Source: Rhyacophila brunnea (Eukaryota; Arthropoda; Insecta; Trichoptera; Rhyacophilidae). From it: a stretch of DNA of 64,000 bases. Below are positions 35,398 to 47,304 of this stretch, in pieces. The DNA is taken from assembly GCA_022495005.1 (NCBI GenBank), contig JAGYXB010000653.1:1736001-1800000 (forward strand). Reading direction: 5' to 3'. How positions within the stretch are numbered: the first letter of the stretch is position 1; each line of letters starts with the position of its first letter. The notes beneath the pieces are model-generated. The model made no database searches, had not been told where the DNA came from, and was given only the letters and a program-made list of their open reading frames with translations. Made by a program: the position numbers and the translations under genes.

Positions 35398-35632
35398 TTG
35401 AGGAGCTGCACACACTTTATAGGAGTGGAAAAAACACCTGGCATATGGCGCAGAGTCTGCGCTGGATCGGACGACCGAAATTGGGATGGGTGGACTGCAC
35501 ACACAGGGAATTTAATAATGCTTGGTCAAAGCCACTGGAAAGTATTGCCACTGGATCGTTCAGGATTGAAGAAGTTTTTGAAGGAAGCCAAGATCTGCCG
35601 AGGGTTGTAGTGCCATTTATAATGATGATGGA
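35398..35632 (+). pseudogene. LINE ORF2 C-terminal remnant, second copy
   Basis: Shares GCACACACTTTATAGGAG, AGAGTCTGCGCTGGATCGG and GAAGTTTTTGAAGGA with the copy at 32709. Translation gives MAQSLRWIG joined directly to RPKLGWVDCTHREF, so the segment GHVHRKP...KKRPR present in the other copy has been deleted. The end reads DRSGLKKFLKEAKICRGL in another frame, followed by stops and an ATGATGATGG tail. Confidence 0.75.
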
Positions 35633-35984
35633 AACCGTATGCAAAATTGATATATATTTATTTATAAATGGCGCATGCACATATGAAATGACACGAACAT
35701 AATATTATGATTTCATACACTTCTTTTTGCATACACGGTCCAATATTATATCTGGTAAAAACGATAGGCTAAAATACTTACCGCCTCTGGGTATGCGATA
35801 CTATGCTCATAATGCTGACATCAATGATATTCTTTACGACTTGTTTTACAAAATATGTATGTATTTGTGTTTTGTATACGTGAATTACTCCAAATTCATC
35901 GAAACCTACATTACTGGACCTTTATCGTGTTAGTTTATATTTATATGAAAGGACACGTCCAGTTGGATAAGCAAGACGACATTC

Positions 35985-36426
35985 TATTTATTTATAATAC
36001 GTTCTGTGACACCCCCGTATGGTCCCCATTTGGGGATGTCTTTGTGTATCTGGAGACGCCCGAATCGGTATCAAAGCCAACAAATAATAAAGCGCTGATT
36101 ACGAAAATAAATAATGTTAAAAGTCGGCCGGCAACATTGTCTTTGACCGTTGGAGATATGCAACGTCGCCCAAGAAAAAAAACCGTTGGGAATGATTTTT
36201 CAAGATGGCGCGCAGATCGCGACAAGCAGCAAAACCGCGAGCACGCCGATTTCGTACGGGTAGAATTAAATTATAAAAAAATGTAACCATATAGTATAAT
36301 AAACGTAAATAAACTCGCCGCTTCCATCACAATTCCGGTGCCTTAATTATCCACCTTCATCCCAAATACAGACGATAAAAAAGAAAACAAAACACAAAGT
36401 GACAGTTGAGAAATTCTCTTACCAAA
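35985..36426 (+). promoter_or_regulatory. CpG-bearing putative promoter and 5' UTR
   Basis: From about 36050 the sequence becomes GC- and CpG-richer than its flanks (for example GTCGGCCGGCAAC, GATGGCGCGCAGATCGCGAC, CACGCCGATTTCGTACGGG). It fades around 36330-36400, just before a strong-context ATG. That is what an insect promoter and 5' UTR would look like. No clear TATA-initiator pair is assigned. A frame through 35855-36286 is open but has no recognised family, so an upstream exon cannot be excluded. Confidence 0.4.
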
Positions 36427-36472
36427 ATGGAAGGAAGTGATAGTTCCTACTTACACACAGATTCCATTGGTG
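36427..36472 (+). CDS. Candidate first coding exon of a host gene (partial)
   Basis: ATG in a strong context (ACCAAAATGG: A at -3, G at +4) opens MEGSDSSYLHTDSIG and runs straight into a good splice donor, G|GTAAGC at 36472-36478, leaving phase 1. The same frame has a stop (TGA, 36400-36402) upstream, so this is its first ATG. It follows the CpG-rich segment. I do not recognise the 15-residue N-terminus and could not identify exon 2: a possible acceptor at about 37013 (CCACAG) is followed by a GC-richer stretch, but the reading phase does not fit. If real, most of this gene lies to the right. Confidence 0.4.
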
Positions 36473-36479
36473 GTAAGCA

Positions 36480-38235
36480 AATTTAATTATTTTCGTATAT
36501 GTATAATATAATAAAGTTATTATTTAAATACGTCAGTAGGTCTTAAAAAATATAGGTTAGATTTCAAATAATCGCTTAGTAAAGGTTAAATTCAGAAACT
36601 TTTACTAAGCTTTATTAATTGATCCAACTATTTATCATTAATCAAGAATTTGAATTCGGCCACTTAGGGCTTTTGTCAAGTCATTTTTTTTACTTTACAT
36701 AATTAATACGTGTATGTAATAATGTAACGTTTATAATATCATTCTTATATAATATTTTAACTCTTTAAATACAAATACTAAAAACAAATTAATCCATTCA
36801 AAGATTACATGCAATAGTCGCGAAATTAACCGTATTTTTATCTGCGACGACTAGATCAAGTGCCATTAAGTGCACGATATACCTAATATCATGTGATATG
36901 ACGTGATGGGAAAAATATTCATTTGAATACTTTTTCCGAATGCTGGCATTAAGGTTTCACTCATATTATTGTTATTTAATTACACGTGTGTAAAAATGCC
37001 ACAGGTTCCCGTCTGACGTCTACGCTCCGTTGAGCGTCAAAGCCGAAAACACCGAAAACTGAAAGGGCTTACCCAACTCTATAGAAATAGTCCCAGAATA
37101 ATGTATGTATAATAATTTTAAAGAGGATAAAAAAATACTCTTTCAATAATAATTATTGTTAATTAATTACGAAAAAGTAGGTATCAAAACAATCGATTAT
37201 CACTTATATTTCTTTGATACTTTGTCGCAAACATTTGGTATTTTGTTTGCGATGGGTTATAAAATAACCCATTACCTAACAAATTCTATATTATATATTT
37301 CTTTCAAAAAATTGTATTTTGTTATATTCATAACATGTTTGTTGTGAAAACAAAGTTTCTCAAAGAATTGCATTTTTTATGCAAAAATGTTAAAAATAAA
37401 ATTTATTTACGATTTTTTATGATTCCTCTCTTTTATCTGCATGTAAGATTCCATTAAGTAGTGATTTTAAGAAGGTAATACTTAAATATGTTATATAAAG
37501 TATTTACTTTAATGCAACATGTATTCAATAAATAAAATATGTACCTACTTACCTTCTAACTGCTATTATTTTATCTTTTAGAAAATTTCCATAATATAAC
37601 ATCGTATAATGTTTGTTATTTTATATTTATTTATCACCATAAATTATTTTCTTAGTTTAACAGTCGAAAATTTATAATATTATTTGAAATAACGTTGTAT
37701 GTAACAGATAAACACCTATTAAACCTCAAAGTAAATTACTTGTATGTAAGGATGGTTAAATTTAGATGTTACAGTAGCGCACACATCAACTCAAGTTATA
37801 TAAATATTTATTTTACTGTTAACTTATAACTACGTTAAACAAGATATTTCAAATACCGTCAATGGAAGGGTAACTAGTTTTTATAATAATCAATTAAAGT
37901 AATTATATTACTAAGATGATTACAGATGGTGTCAAATGTTAACTAACTGTATTTAATTATTATTAAAAAATCATTATTTTGAATCTCACTCGGTCCAACA
38001 TTTTTCTAGGATTTTTTCTGTTGGACATTATGTTTCTGAGGTTTTTCAAAATAATTTATTTTCATTAATACTTAATATTTTTTTTTTAAATCTTTTTAGA
38101 AGAAGACCAATCCAAAAAATAATATTTAAAAGAAGAAAGATTGATTATAAATGTTATTTATTAAACAATTTTTTCATAATCTTATGGAAATGAAAAACTC
38201 TTATTGTACATAATTTGATAACTCTCCAAAGAAAT
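36480..38235. other. AT-rich DNA, possible intron
   Basis: Would be intron 1 if the exon at 36427 is real. A small GC-richer spot at 37013-37075 follows a CCACAG and could be an exon, but its best frame (FPSDVYAPLSVKAENTEN) stops after 18 codons and does not match the donor phase. Confidence 0.4.
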
Positions 38236-38244
38236 AATAATATA

Positions 38245-38356
38245 TACTAGAAAATAACTAGATAATAACTAGATAATAATAAATAACTAGATAATAATAT
38301 ATACTAGAATATAACTAGAAAATAACTAGAACTATACTAGAATATAACTAGAAAAA
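38245..38356. repeat. Degenerate minisatellite based on ATAACTAGA
   Basis: Repeated TATACTAGAA, ATAACTAGATA and ATAACTAGAAAA words at 9- to 13-bp spacing, about ten in all. Confidence 0.8.
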
Positions 38357-38359
38357 AAC

Positions 38360-41040
38360 GGTAAAAAAATATGACACTCAGAGGTTTTATATTTTATTAT
38401 AATTATAAGTGTTTTAAAAATATTTATGTTCAAAGAGTGAATAAAAGAAATATGCTATCTTACCATGTTTCATCAATTAAAAATAAAACGTAATAATATT
38501 ATGTTTTAATTCAACATAATTCAACAATCATCAGGACTGAGATCATGACATTTTTCATTTAATACTTTGTATTTTATGTCTTTCTATGACGAATTGAAAA
38601 AAACGTTAAAAAATAGCGAAAACATTCTTTCATTAAGATACATATTTATAAAATTCAATAATTTCAATTTCATCATATTATAAAGAAACTATTTTTATTA
38701 AGATGCTGAAAGTTATCCGAAATTTTTTTATTAATGTTAAACTTGGCAACGAAACATGGGTATTTTATCAAATTGTAAGAATTTCCATTTGTTGGATAGG
38801 ATCATTTTCTTTTTATGATTGATTATTATTTGATATTGCTATAGAAATAATATGATTCGTTTAAGAACATATTTTACAAATGGAAAAAAGACATTATAAC
38901 TGTCATAGAATTGACCTACTTTTGGCGAATTTTATTAATTCCTAAATTTATTATACTATATTCTCATTTATTTTTTTGACACTGATTTCTCGGGGTCATA
39001 ACTCGTGATCTCCTGAAATAAATCTTTTGAAAAATATTTTTATCTATCTGTCACAATCTTTAGCCAGGTGGATATTCTCGTGTATTTAGGGCACGACAGT
39101 TCTTTCACTCGATCAAACCATTTTGGTGACTTCTTTTTCAGCAAGATCTTTACAATTACATACCTACATGTTATGTTTGGATAATATATATCTTTGTCGT
39201 ATACTTATTATAGCTTGAATTTAAATATTGTTAAATTTAATTTTAAAAATATCACTGTTCCAATTTTCCTTTTATTGCATATAAATACAATAATTTCAAT
39301 TATATTTAATTTTATGTATAAATAAAATTATACTGGGACCCCTCCATATTTTTCCGAGAATCAATAAATTCAATAAATCATTTTTTAACGTAACACAAAT
39401 AAGGAAAGGATCATCGTTTCTTAATTATTTTTATGTTAACACTTTCAGTTTTTTTTTATATTTCAGATCATATAAAGATATAATTGTGGTTTTACAAAAT
39501 GGAATTCTACCATATAAATGCTGACTCAATAATTAACTATTATTGTAGTACATCTGCTTATTTTGCACTGACTGAAATAAATTCATTATATATACAACAC
39601 ATTAACAGCGTTGCCTACTGTCATTAACAGAATATGTCGGACGGAGAAAATAAACGAAAATGCAACATGAATTAAACATTAAAAAAATATTTAGACAGTG
39701 AATAAGTATTTAATTCAATTGAAAATAAGAACGATTTTTGAGAAACTTACGTGAATTTGTTGTCCAAATATATTAGGCTAAAAAAGGCCATAATAATATT
39801 CGAGCTATGTTAACATAATACTCTAGCATTCTGAAGGATGACTTTAATCAATATTGCTTGACACTGAATGCGCTTTTGCAATCCAGATTAATAAAAATCT
39901 AGTTAACAACGATGTATACAAGAAGAATGTACCTAAATTATATTGCTTAAACTTATTGAATTCGATAAATTATCTTTCAACCCTTTGATATAAATCCAAA
40001 AACTCATTATAAACCGATGTAAATACGTCACCAGATAGAATAATAGATTGAGTAAGCAAAAAGTATTATAAAATATACCTATATAATATAAATTGTTACC
40101 AATTCTAAATATCCGTTATTATAAAATCAGTTTTATATTCCTGTGTATTACAAAAAACGTGGAATAAGTACTAACAAAGCTTATAACTGAATATTTTCAA
40201 TAATATGTTTATTATTTCTAATCAAAAACATACCCAATATATTTATTGATTATAGATAAGTCATGTTTATAACATTAACTCATACATCGAAATGCAAGCG
40301 CAGTGTTTATTTATTTGAATAAATGTACGTATAAATTATCAGTGATAAGACGCTACTGAGGGAGCCATTTGAAGTTTAGAAACAAGACATAACGTGGAGT
40401 ATATGAGTGTATGGAAACTTAAGATCTAAATTTATTCACATATTAGGGTATTTACCGCAGTAGTTAGCTCACCTCCGCGTCTTCTCTAATATAATTGATG
40501 AAGCCTTTACTTTCAAATCAAACCATGTGGGAAATAAACTTGACATGCATACATAAAAGGGAAACGAGACAAATACATAGATTTCTCTACACAAAACCAG
40601 TAAGTATATACTATTTCCGACTCGAAATAATCTTAAGACATGGTTTTAGTATTTACATGTAAATCATATTATAAAACCAATTCAATTAGTAACATGATTT
40701 AAGCGTATTAATATGTACGTAATTATTTACTACTGTAACATTTTTTTATTTAACATTCTATATGATTTAATAACCAAGTCTAATAGAATATTTTAACACA
40801 TTACATGACGTACATTAATTATAATTATTACAATAAGTAATTTACTAGTTTTACTACTACTATACTAGTAGTATTGGTTAACTATACTATTGTTACTGGG
40901 ATTTGTGGTCTTTTGCAGGGTTAAAAATATATTAAGCTATTAGTATTGATCTACTTGACAGAATTCGTTGCTATTTTTATAATTTGACAAAACCAAAAAT
41001 TGATTTAAAATTGGTCGTTTTGGTTAATAAAATATAAATA
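38360..41040. other. AT-rich DNA, no gene seen
   Basis: No supported feature. GCTGACTCAATAATTAACTA near 39520 resembles GCTGACTCAATTAACTATTA near 19303, possibly a trace of a dispersed repeat. Confidence 0.45.
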
Positions 41041-41044
41041 CGTA

Positions 41045-41181
41045 CAGTAAAAACGAAACAATGATGCAGTTCGTCGATTCTATATGTACAAATACGCAGT
41101 AATCGGCTGCTAGGCATTTATCACGGCTCCTCATATGCACGCACACTATCGACCAACCGCATTATTGTTTCGTTTTTACTG
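41045..41181. mobile_element. 137-bp Tc1/mariner-type MITE with TA duplication
   Basis: CAGTAAAAACGAAACAATGA at the left and TTGTTTCGTTTTTACTG at the right are inverted. The repeats extend inward to about 35 bp (GATGCAGTTCGTCG against CGACCAACCGCATTA) with a few mismatches. TA lies immediately outside both ends (41043-41044 and 41182-41183). CAGT ends with a TA target fit the Tc1/mariner/pogo superfamily. There is no coding capacity. Confidence 0.82.
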
Positions 41182-41189
41182 TACGTACT

Positions 41190-42268
41190 ATTGTGTATAA
41201 CCACAGAAAAGAAAAGTTCCCTGTGTATAACTATGATGGGTAAAAATATGTATGTGTATAATATGTATTTGTGTGATACTTAGAAATCAATCCACGATTA
41301 ACCTCGTCGACCAAAAATCAGGAAATTCAACTGAATGTTAAACTAAATAGTTTCCATAAACAAAAACACCGCTAGTTTCCGCTAGAAATGATAAAAATTA
41401 GTCTTAAAACGAGAATAAAGCTTATAATAATTGATAGTAAGCAAACTGACATATTAAAGAAGAGATCATTGATAATCCACATGAAAAAATAGTAATGTAA
41501 AAGAGACAATCTATAATTAATAGCATAATATTAGGTACTTATACTACATGCGATTTCTTTCAACTATTTTACAATCTGATTAATAAATTCGCTAGTATTT
41601 CTAAAATAAAACTGGAATGGATAATCTCTTTAACATCTTTTAAGAACACTTTTTTTATTGCTGAATAAAGCTCATTTTATATTAAAAAAAGTAAGTATGT
41701 CATTATTCTAGAGAGTTATTTTACAAAAATTAGCGCATGTAACAGTCAACAGTTAACCAAAGTGAAATTTTAATACATTTTACCAAGAATCGTGGATTCG
41801 GTAACGCCAACTGGATGTCAGGTTAATTGGATGACAGAAAAACTGGATAACGAATATTTCGACACCGCACAGATGAATAAAATACGCAAAAAAATACATT
41901 ACACCGCGACTTGAAATAGCAAGTAGACAAGTAAGTCAATCATAATAATATTATAGTATCTCATTCTACTTATAATTAAAACGATAATATTGACAGATTT
42001 TGCCATAGTTTTAAATACTTTATGCGCCTGGTATATTTTTATAGCATTTTGAGTAATGATGATATGAGAATATGTTTATAAAAATAAAGAATTCTTCTAT
42101 TACAATTTATTGATAGGGACAATTAAATCATGATTTGCTGATGTCTTATTACTACTACTAAAATCAATGAGTTTTAATGTTTATACTATTATATTTTATA
42201 GTAAAATATTCTTTGTATACCACTTGAATACTTGGTATAATACACGATTTCATATTTTTAAAGTTTAT
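41190..42268. other. AT-rich DNA, no gene seen
   Basis: A short internal repetition (AACTGGATGTCAGG, TTGGATGACAG, AACTGGATAACG) occurs at 41810-41860. Nothing else is recognised. Confidence 0.45.
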
Positions 42269-42289
42269 GTATCTATATCATCATCAGCC

Positions 42290-43200
42290 GGGGTCAATCC
42301 ACTGCTAGATGAAGACCTCCCCAAGCTTTTTTCAGCTCTCTTGGTCTTGTGTCCTTTGCTGCCACGTATTTCACGTATAACTTTACCAGTTCGTCAATCC
42401 AGCGACTTTTAGGGCGACCCTGTGGCCGTTTCATGCCCCTTGGGTACCACTGGATGACGGCATTTGTCCAGCGGCCGTCCTTTCGGCGAGAAATGTGCCC
42501 CGATCATCTCCATTTCAGCTGTTTGGCAACGTCTATTACATCGTGTACTCCTGTCTGCTTCCTAACCCATTCATTTCTCTTACGATCCTTTACGATCCAA
42601 CATACACCTTTCCATACCTCTCTGTGCGACTGTTAGCTTTTGGACATTTCTTGTATTGAAAGTCTACGTCTCGCAGCCATACATGAGCACGGGTAGCACA
42701 CATTGGTTGAACACCCTACGCTTAAGACATAATGGTAGGTCACTCTTGAAGATACTATTCAGACGTCCGAAAGAACTCCATCCCAGCTTTGTTCTTCGAG
42801 CAATTTCATCGTGCATGCTTTCGTCTATGGGAACCTGCTGTCCGAGATAGACGTAGCTGCTAACTTGATCGAGTTGGGTGCCATTAATACAGATAATCAC
42901 AGGGTCCGAAAAACGGTTCCTCATCACATTTGTCTTTGAGACGTTTATCTTTAGGCCGACCGTTTGACTGACATCCGCGAGTTCTTGCATTCTACCTTGG
43001 AGGTCTTTCGGGTCTTGTGAGAGTATAACAATATCATCTGCAAACCGCAGGTGACTAAGGTGCTCCCCATTAATTGGAACATCTTTTTCCTCTCAATCAA
43101 GTTTCCTAAATAAGTCCTCAAGAGTAGCGGTGAATAGTTTAGGTGAAATGGTATCACCTTGCCGGACACCTTTGTTAATGGTAAATTTAAACGACCGTTT
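42290..43200 (-). pseudogene. RTE LINE reverse transcriptase, palm to C-terminus
   Basis: Reads GVRQGDTISPKLFTATL, LFRKLD with a TGA in place of the usual Trp codon (43093-43095), then HLRFADDIVILSQ (FADD codons at 43033-43044), GLKINVSKTNVM, VSSYVYLGQQV and FNQCVLPVLMYGCET. A TAG (42664-42666) again replaces Trp. The C-terminus follows: QKLTVAQRGMERCML, WVRKQTGVHDVIDVAKQLKW, a TGA (42504-42506), SGHISRRKDGRWTNAVIQW, GRPKSRWIDELVKLY and AWGGLHLAVD. The recurrent TGG-to-stop changes fit C-to-T decay of an old copy. Confidence 0.85.
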
Positions 43201-44072
43201 CCAGCTTGCTCTCTTGGTTGGTTCTCGTCTAGAACTGTTTCGAGACGGTTTGAGAGTATTTTTGTGCAAACCTTATACAAAATTGGCAGTAGACTAATTG
43301 GTCGATAGTTTTTCAGATCTTCAGTGTCTCCTTTCTTATGAAGAATAATAATAGAGGCATTTTTCCATGACTCTGGGATATTCTCTTCATGCAGACAAGC
43401 CGTTAACAGACGTGCGGGCACTTCGCTCACCGTCCTCCCGGCTCGTTTGAGAATATCGATAGTCAGCCCATCTTCTCCCGGGGCTTTCCCACTCTTCATG
43501 CACATTATAGCATATTCCACCTCTGTGGTAGTAACCTCGGGAACAGGATTTCCATATTCTCCGTTCACCAGAAGATCTGAATTGATGTCAGTGTCATCTT
43601 TGTATAAAGCGCTGTAAAACTCTACAACAGTGTCCAGTAGATGATCCCAGCTACGCACGATACTTCCATCTTGCGCTTTTAGTGTCGTGATCTGCCGTCT
43701 CCCTATTGACAGATGCTGCTTGTTCTTATGTAAGCTCCTTCCTGACGCAACAATTGATTCTACAAGGTTTATATTGAACTTACGAAGATCTTCTCGTATG
43801 TTTTTACGTAGAGTTTTGCACAGCGTGGAGTACTCAAGATTATTTTCAATTTGTTGCTCGCTTTTTGTATTCCTACGCAGCTTCATAAGATCCAAGGTTT
43901 CCTTTGAGAGTTTGTTTACTCGTTCAATCACAGCACCATCTGTCTCTTCCAAAGTTTTTATAATAATTTTTGTTATTGCCTCGGTGTTTTGTTGGGAGAT
44001 GTGGTCATTTTTAGCCTGAAAGGCCGCTAGCCTGTTCTCCAGCTCATGTTGGAATTCGACTCTGCTTCTCAA
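43201..44072 (-). pseudogene. RTE LINE reverse transcriptase, N-terminal part
   Basis: Linker helices (RSRVEFQHELENRLAAF, LMKLRRNTKSEQQIE) lead into IGRRQITTLKAQDGSIV, VEYAIMCMKSGKAPGEDGLT, NIPESWKNASIIILHKKGD, YRPISLLPILYKVCTKIL and LDENQPREQAG. These are the N-terminal and fingers motifs of LINE reverse transcriptase. At 43200/43201 an internal deletion joins this segment to KRSFKFTINKGVRQGD in another frame. The missing stretch would have held FRxGxSTxDH and the FxDYxKAFD motif with the first catalytic aspartate. Confidence 0.85.
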
Positions 44073-44193
44073 GCCTCTGCGGACTCTGGGCTTCTGTATC
44101 AGTTTGGATCTCTCACTTTTGATGTTAAGTCGTAATTTACACCTTACTATTGGTGGTCGCTGCCAGTATTAAATCTGTTAATGACTGTGCAGT

Positions 44194-44590
44194 CTAGAAA
44201 GCTATCCTTCTTGTCGGTGAGGATGTAGTCGGCCATGTCCATTTTCGGGGAGGCTTCTTTTTGAAGAATGAGTTCATGATGTAGAGATTGTGTTTTTCCG
44301 CAAACTTCACTAACATGTCTCCTCGGCCATCCCTGGTGCCATGTCCAAAGTGCCCGACCGCTGCATCATCCTGGTGATGGGATCCGATTTGTACATTAAA
44401 GTCTCCCATGATAATAGTGAAGTGACGTTTTCGTTTATTTTTAAATATACTGATTTCTTCATATAGCTCCTCCACTTCTTCATCAGGAGAGTTTTAAGTG
44501 GACGCATAAACTTGCAAAAGCAGAATCTGGTATCTTTTGCTGAACTGAAGTGTTAAACTTGCTACTCTATCTGAGGAGAAATCAAATTCA
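44194..44590 (-). pseudogene. RTE LINE endonuclease, C-terminal part
   Basis: After the frameshift the sequence reads RIVEFDFSSDRVASLTLQFS, YQILLLQVYAST, a premature TAA (44494-44496), NSPDEEVEELYEEISIF and then FTIIMGDFNVQIG, the catalytic GDFN motif. GHFGHGTRDGRGDMLVKFAE and NSFFKKKPPRKWTW follow. A small deletion removes about ten residues after KWTW; the next frame continues ADYILTDKKDSFLDCTVINR and FNTGSDH, the catalytic SDH of the fold. Confidence 0.8.
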
Positions 44591-44591
44591 A

Positions 44592-45038
44592 CTATGCGAT
44601 TGTGAGTCTGAGGATTAAAAATCCGACACCGCTTGTACGTCCGGTCTTAGTCGCATTATAACAGAGTACATATCCGCTATTGAGATTGACGATATCCTCT
44701 CCTTGTCGTCTTACCTTGCTGAGCCCGACAACATCCCAATGGATTTTTTCAAGTTCTTCTTCGAGCTCTAGAAGTTTGTCGTTGCTGGATAATGTTCTCC
44801 CGTTATAAGTGGCAATGGTCATCGGTAGGCAGCCGTTACCGTCTTTCCGGGGATTCTTAGCACCCTCTGCCTTCCCTTGCTGATTGCTGCCGTGATCAGT
44901 GTCAGGTTGGCCTCTGGAAAATAAGGACCGAGATTTTTGTTTTTGTTCTATGGGGGTATTTGTACATAACACACCACGCTGTCCAAACGGGTTGGTGTGT
45001 GGTTTTCTGTCTGGGTTTTCCTTCCCGTAGACAAGCAT
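44592..45038 (-). pseudogene. RTE LINE endonuclease, N-terminal part
   Basis: The frame reaches PMTIATYNGRTLSSNDKLLE, then IHWDVVGLSKVRRQGEDIV, NSGYVLCYN and GRTSGVGFLI. This is the start of an exonuclease-endonuclease-phosphatase fold (ATxNxRTL strand; the usual glutamate in the ET/ES K motif reads as serine, LSKVRR). A one-base frameshift after GVGFLI ends the frame at RLTIA. The first ~70 residues before PMTIATYN have no recognised domain. In an intact element this enzyme nicks target DNA to prime reverse transcription. Confidence 0.78.
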
Positions 45039-45199
45039 TCTCTCGCTTCAAGGCTCCAGAGTTTCGCCTTTCACCTTCTCTATTAGCTACAGATGCTACA
45101 GTCATAAGACATACCACATCTGCATTGCCCAGGGGACGCCGCGTGGAATCTAGAGATAGGATGTGTTGGCTATCTGTAGGATAGCGTCTCAACACTTTA

Positions 45200-46986
45200 T
45201 AGAAATGTACCTATTGGCATTAGTGCATTTCATTGAGGCCCTAGCCAACCATTTGCCCCCTAGGTATCTATATAATATTATAATATAAGCTTATTTATAT
45301 TATTTTCTACTTAGATTTACAAAATAATAATATATTAATTATTTATTCTTATAAAATATTTTCTCAATAATTTTCATATTACATACTCGTACTTATAAAT
45401 AAGACTTCTCTTGAGAACATAATAATATGTAAACAAAGAAGTTAATTTCTAAAATTTAATATTATTCATATTACAGTAAGTATTGAAAATTAAATTTAAC
45501 TAAGTAAACTTTTTCTAATTAATATAATAATATTGTTTTCGTTTAAAGCTATACATAATAATATCATTCTTCATTTCCCTTATTTTGCACTCTGGCGACA
45601 CAGTTACGTTTTTTGCTAGTTTATTTTAAAATTTAAATTACTTCTAGGTACAAACACATTCATTGTTCACAAATTCAATGACTGCTAAGTCAACAGCTAC
45701 CAGTCAGCTACCGTTATTTCCCAAAGGTAGTTTAACTATTATGAAATACACCATTTGCCTCCGGAAAATTAAAAAGCTTCGAAAAAAAACTATCTGTCGA
45801 GTTTATACCGTGTATTAATAATTATTTTTAAGGTCTACCTGCATGGTGAAAATAATATTTTTATAAAATAAAGTACTTAAAGTAATTAAAAATACAAGGA
45901 ACCGGCTTATATTTATAGATAATGCAGTCAACGGTAACAGTTATAATATCAAAATGTAAAAACTACAAATGATAAAATATTTTGCTTTCAAAAATAATTC
46001 AATTTAATATATTTCAGTGAAATAAAAAATATAGGATTTCAAAACGATTTTCGCATGGAAAACGTATATTGAATAAGACAATATAATTTTTTAAAGATAT
46101 TTTGTGAATATTAAGAAGCCTACGAATTTTTCAAAGTTTTGTTAAATTATTATGAAACGTTCAGAGTTTTTTTAAAAGCCATAGTAAACTAAATATCAAA
46201 AAACAATTTCGAAATATCAAAAAAAGGGTTAATTATTATTTTTATTATTTTTTATATTGCATTATTATTTAACCATAATTATATAAACTGTAAGTATTGT
46301 GTACGCCAGAATTAGTACATAAGAATTTCAAAGATTTAGCAATATAAATACTCTATACTTTTACCAATAATTAAATAATTATATCCAACAGTTATATCTG
46401 CATGAAAGTAACGTTAAAACATGTTTAGTTTACATTAAATGATTTATGAGTCATAATAATGTAGATACCTAGCTCAATATAAATTACACTGTAATAGTAG
46501 TTAATCAATAAAAACTATTACTATTAGGTGATCTATTTTCAAATAAATACACTGAATTACAATGTGCTGCTTACAATTAATACTGCCAATTTTAATTTTA
46601 ACATGTTGAAATTTGATAAATTATAGTTTATCCAGGTAGGTAATTATAATAATTATGCGATGTATATCTTGATAATTAATTCTTGTATGATAAAGAATAT
46701 AGTATAATTATTAAACAATATTCATGGAATATCATTAATTGAATAATTATTTATACGATGTGCTATTTAGTGTTCAAAAATTTTACCTTAAATTTTATAA
46801 TAAATAAAAGTTTTAATGGTAATAATATGGTACGTATATAACAAGGTACGAGTATCATACTTAACAATTTTAAGTTAGGTACTGTCGATTGGAAAATGTC
46901 GCTTAGTAGAGTATACGTTTTATAACTTTGCACTTTTTTGCACTCTTTACTAATACTGATACGCCTCTTTGCCTAATTACCTCGCA
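45200..46986. other. AT-rich DNA, no gene seen
   Basis: No supported feature. Confidence 0.5.
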
Positions 46987-47126
46987 TTAACCCTTTATAG
47001 GACAACTTTTTTTTCAAAGATATGTGCTTAATTATTTTTTTTATGTATTCTATATTCATTTTGATGAACAGAAAAAATATTTTTTTTTTTGAAAAATATA
47101 TAGTTTTTTTCGTAATTATCGATTTC

Positions 47127-47161
47127 CCAGCGGTCAGTTTTCTGACCAGTGTCCATTTAGG
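47127..47161. repeat. piggyBac subterminal inverted repeat, left
   Basis: Contains CGGTCAGTTTTCTGACCAGT followed by GTCCATTTAG. The CGGTCAG...CTGACC part is itself a small palindrome. It mirrors the repeat at 48246-48280 and probably serves as an internal transposase-binding site, as internal repeats do in piggyBac. Confidence 0.8.
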
Positions 47162-47304
47162 TAAAAAAAATATTTGTTCTCGGATTTTTTTTTTAATAAT
47201 AAAACCACAGGTTTTTTAGGAAAAAATTATAATTTCATTTATTTCTGTAACAATAATAATTACTTTATTAATTTTATAGATGTTTCTCAAAATAATAAAC
47301 ATTT

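Larger units (their letters stand above)
42270..45195 (-). mobile_element. Nearly full-length dead RTE-type LINE
   Basis: A GC-richer 2.9-kb block on the minus strand holds, in order, an AP-like endonuclease, a reverse transcriptase and the C-terminal GRPKSRWIDELVK region. It ends in LHLAVD, a stop and a GGCTGATGATGATATAGATA tail, typical of RTE/BovB-like elements. Domain order, single-ORF layout and length close to the usual ~3.2 kb support RTE. Frameshifts, several premature stops and an internal deletion make it inactive. The 5' edge near 45195 is judged from composition. No target duplication was identified. Confidence 0.88.

Noticed and set aside
38245..38356. CRISPR-like array
   Set aside because: Units are 9-13 bp and contiguous without spacers; this is a minisatellite in eukaryotic DNA.
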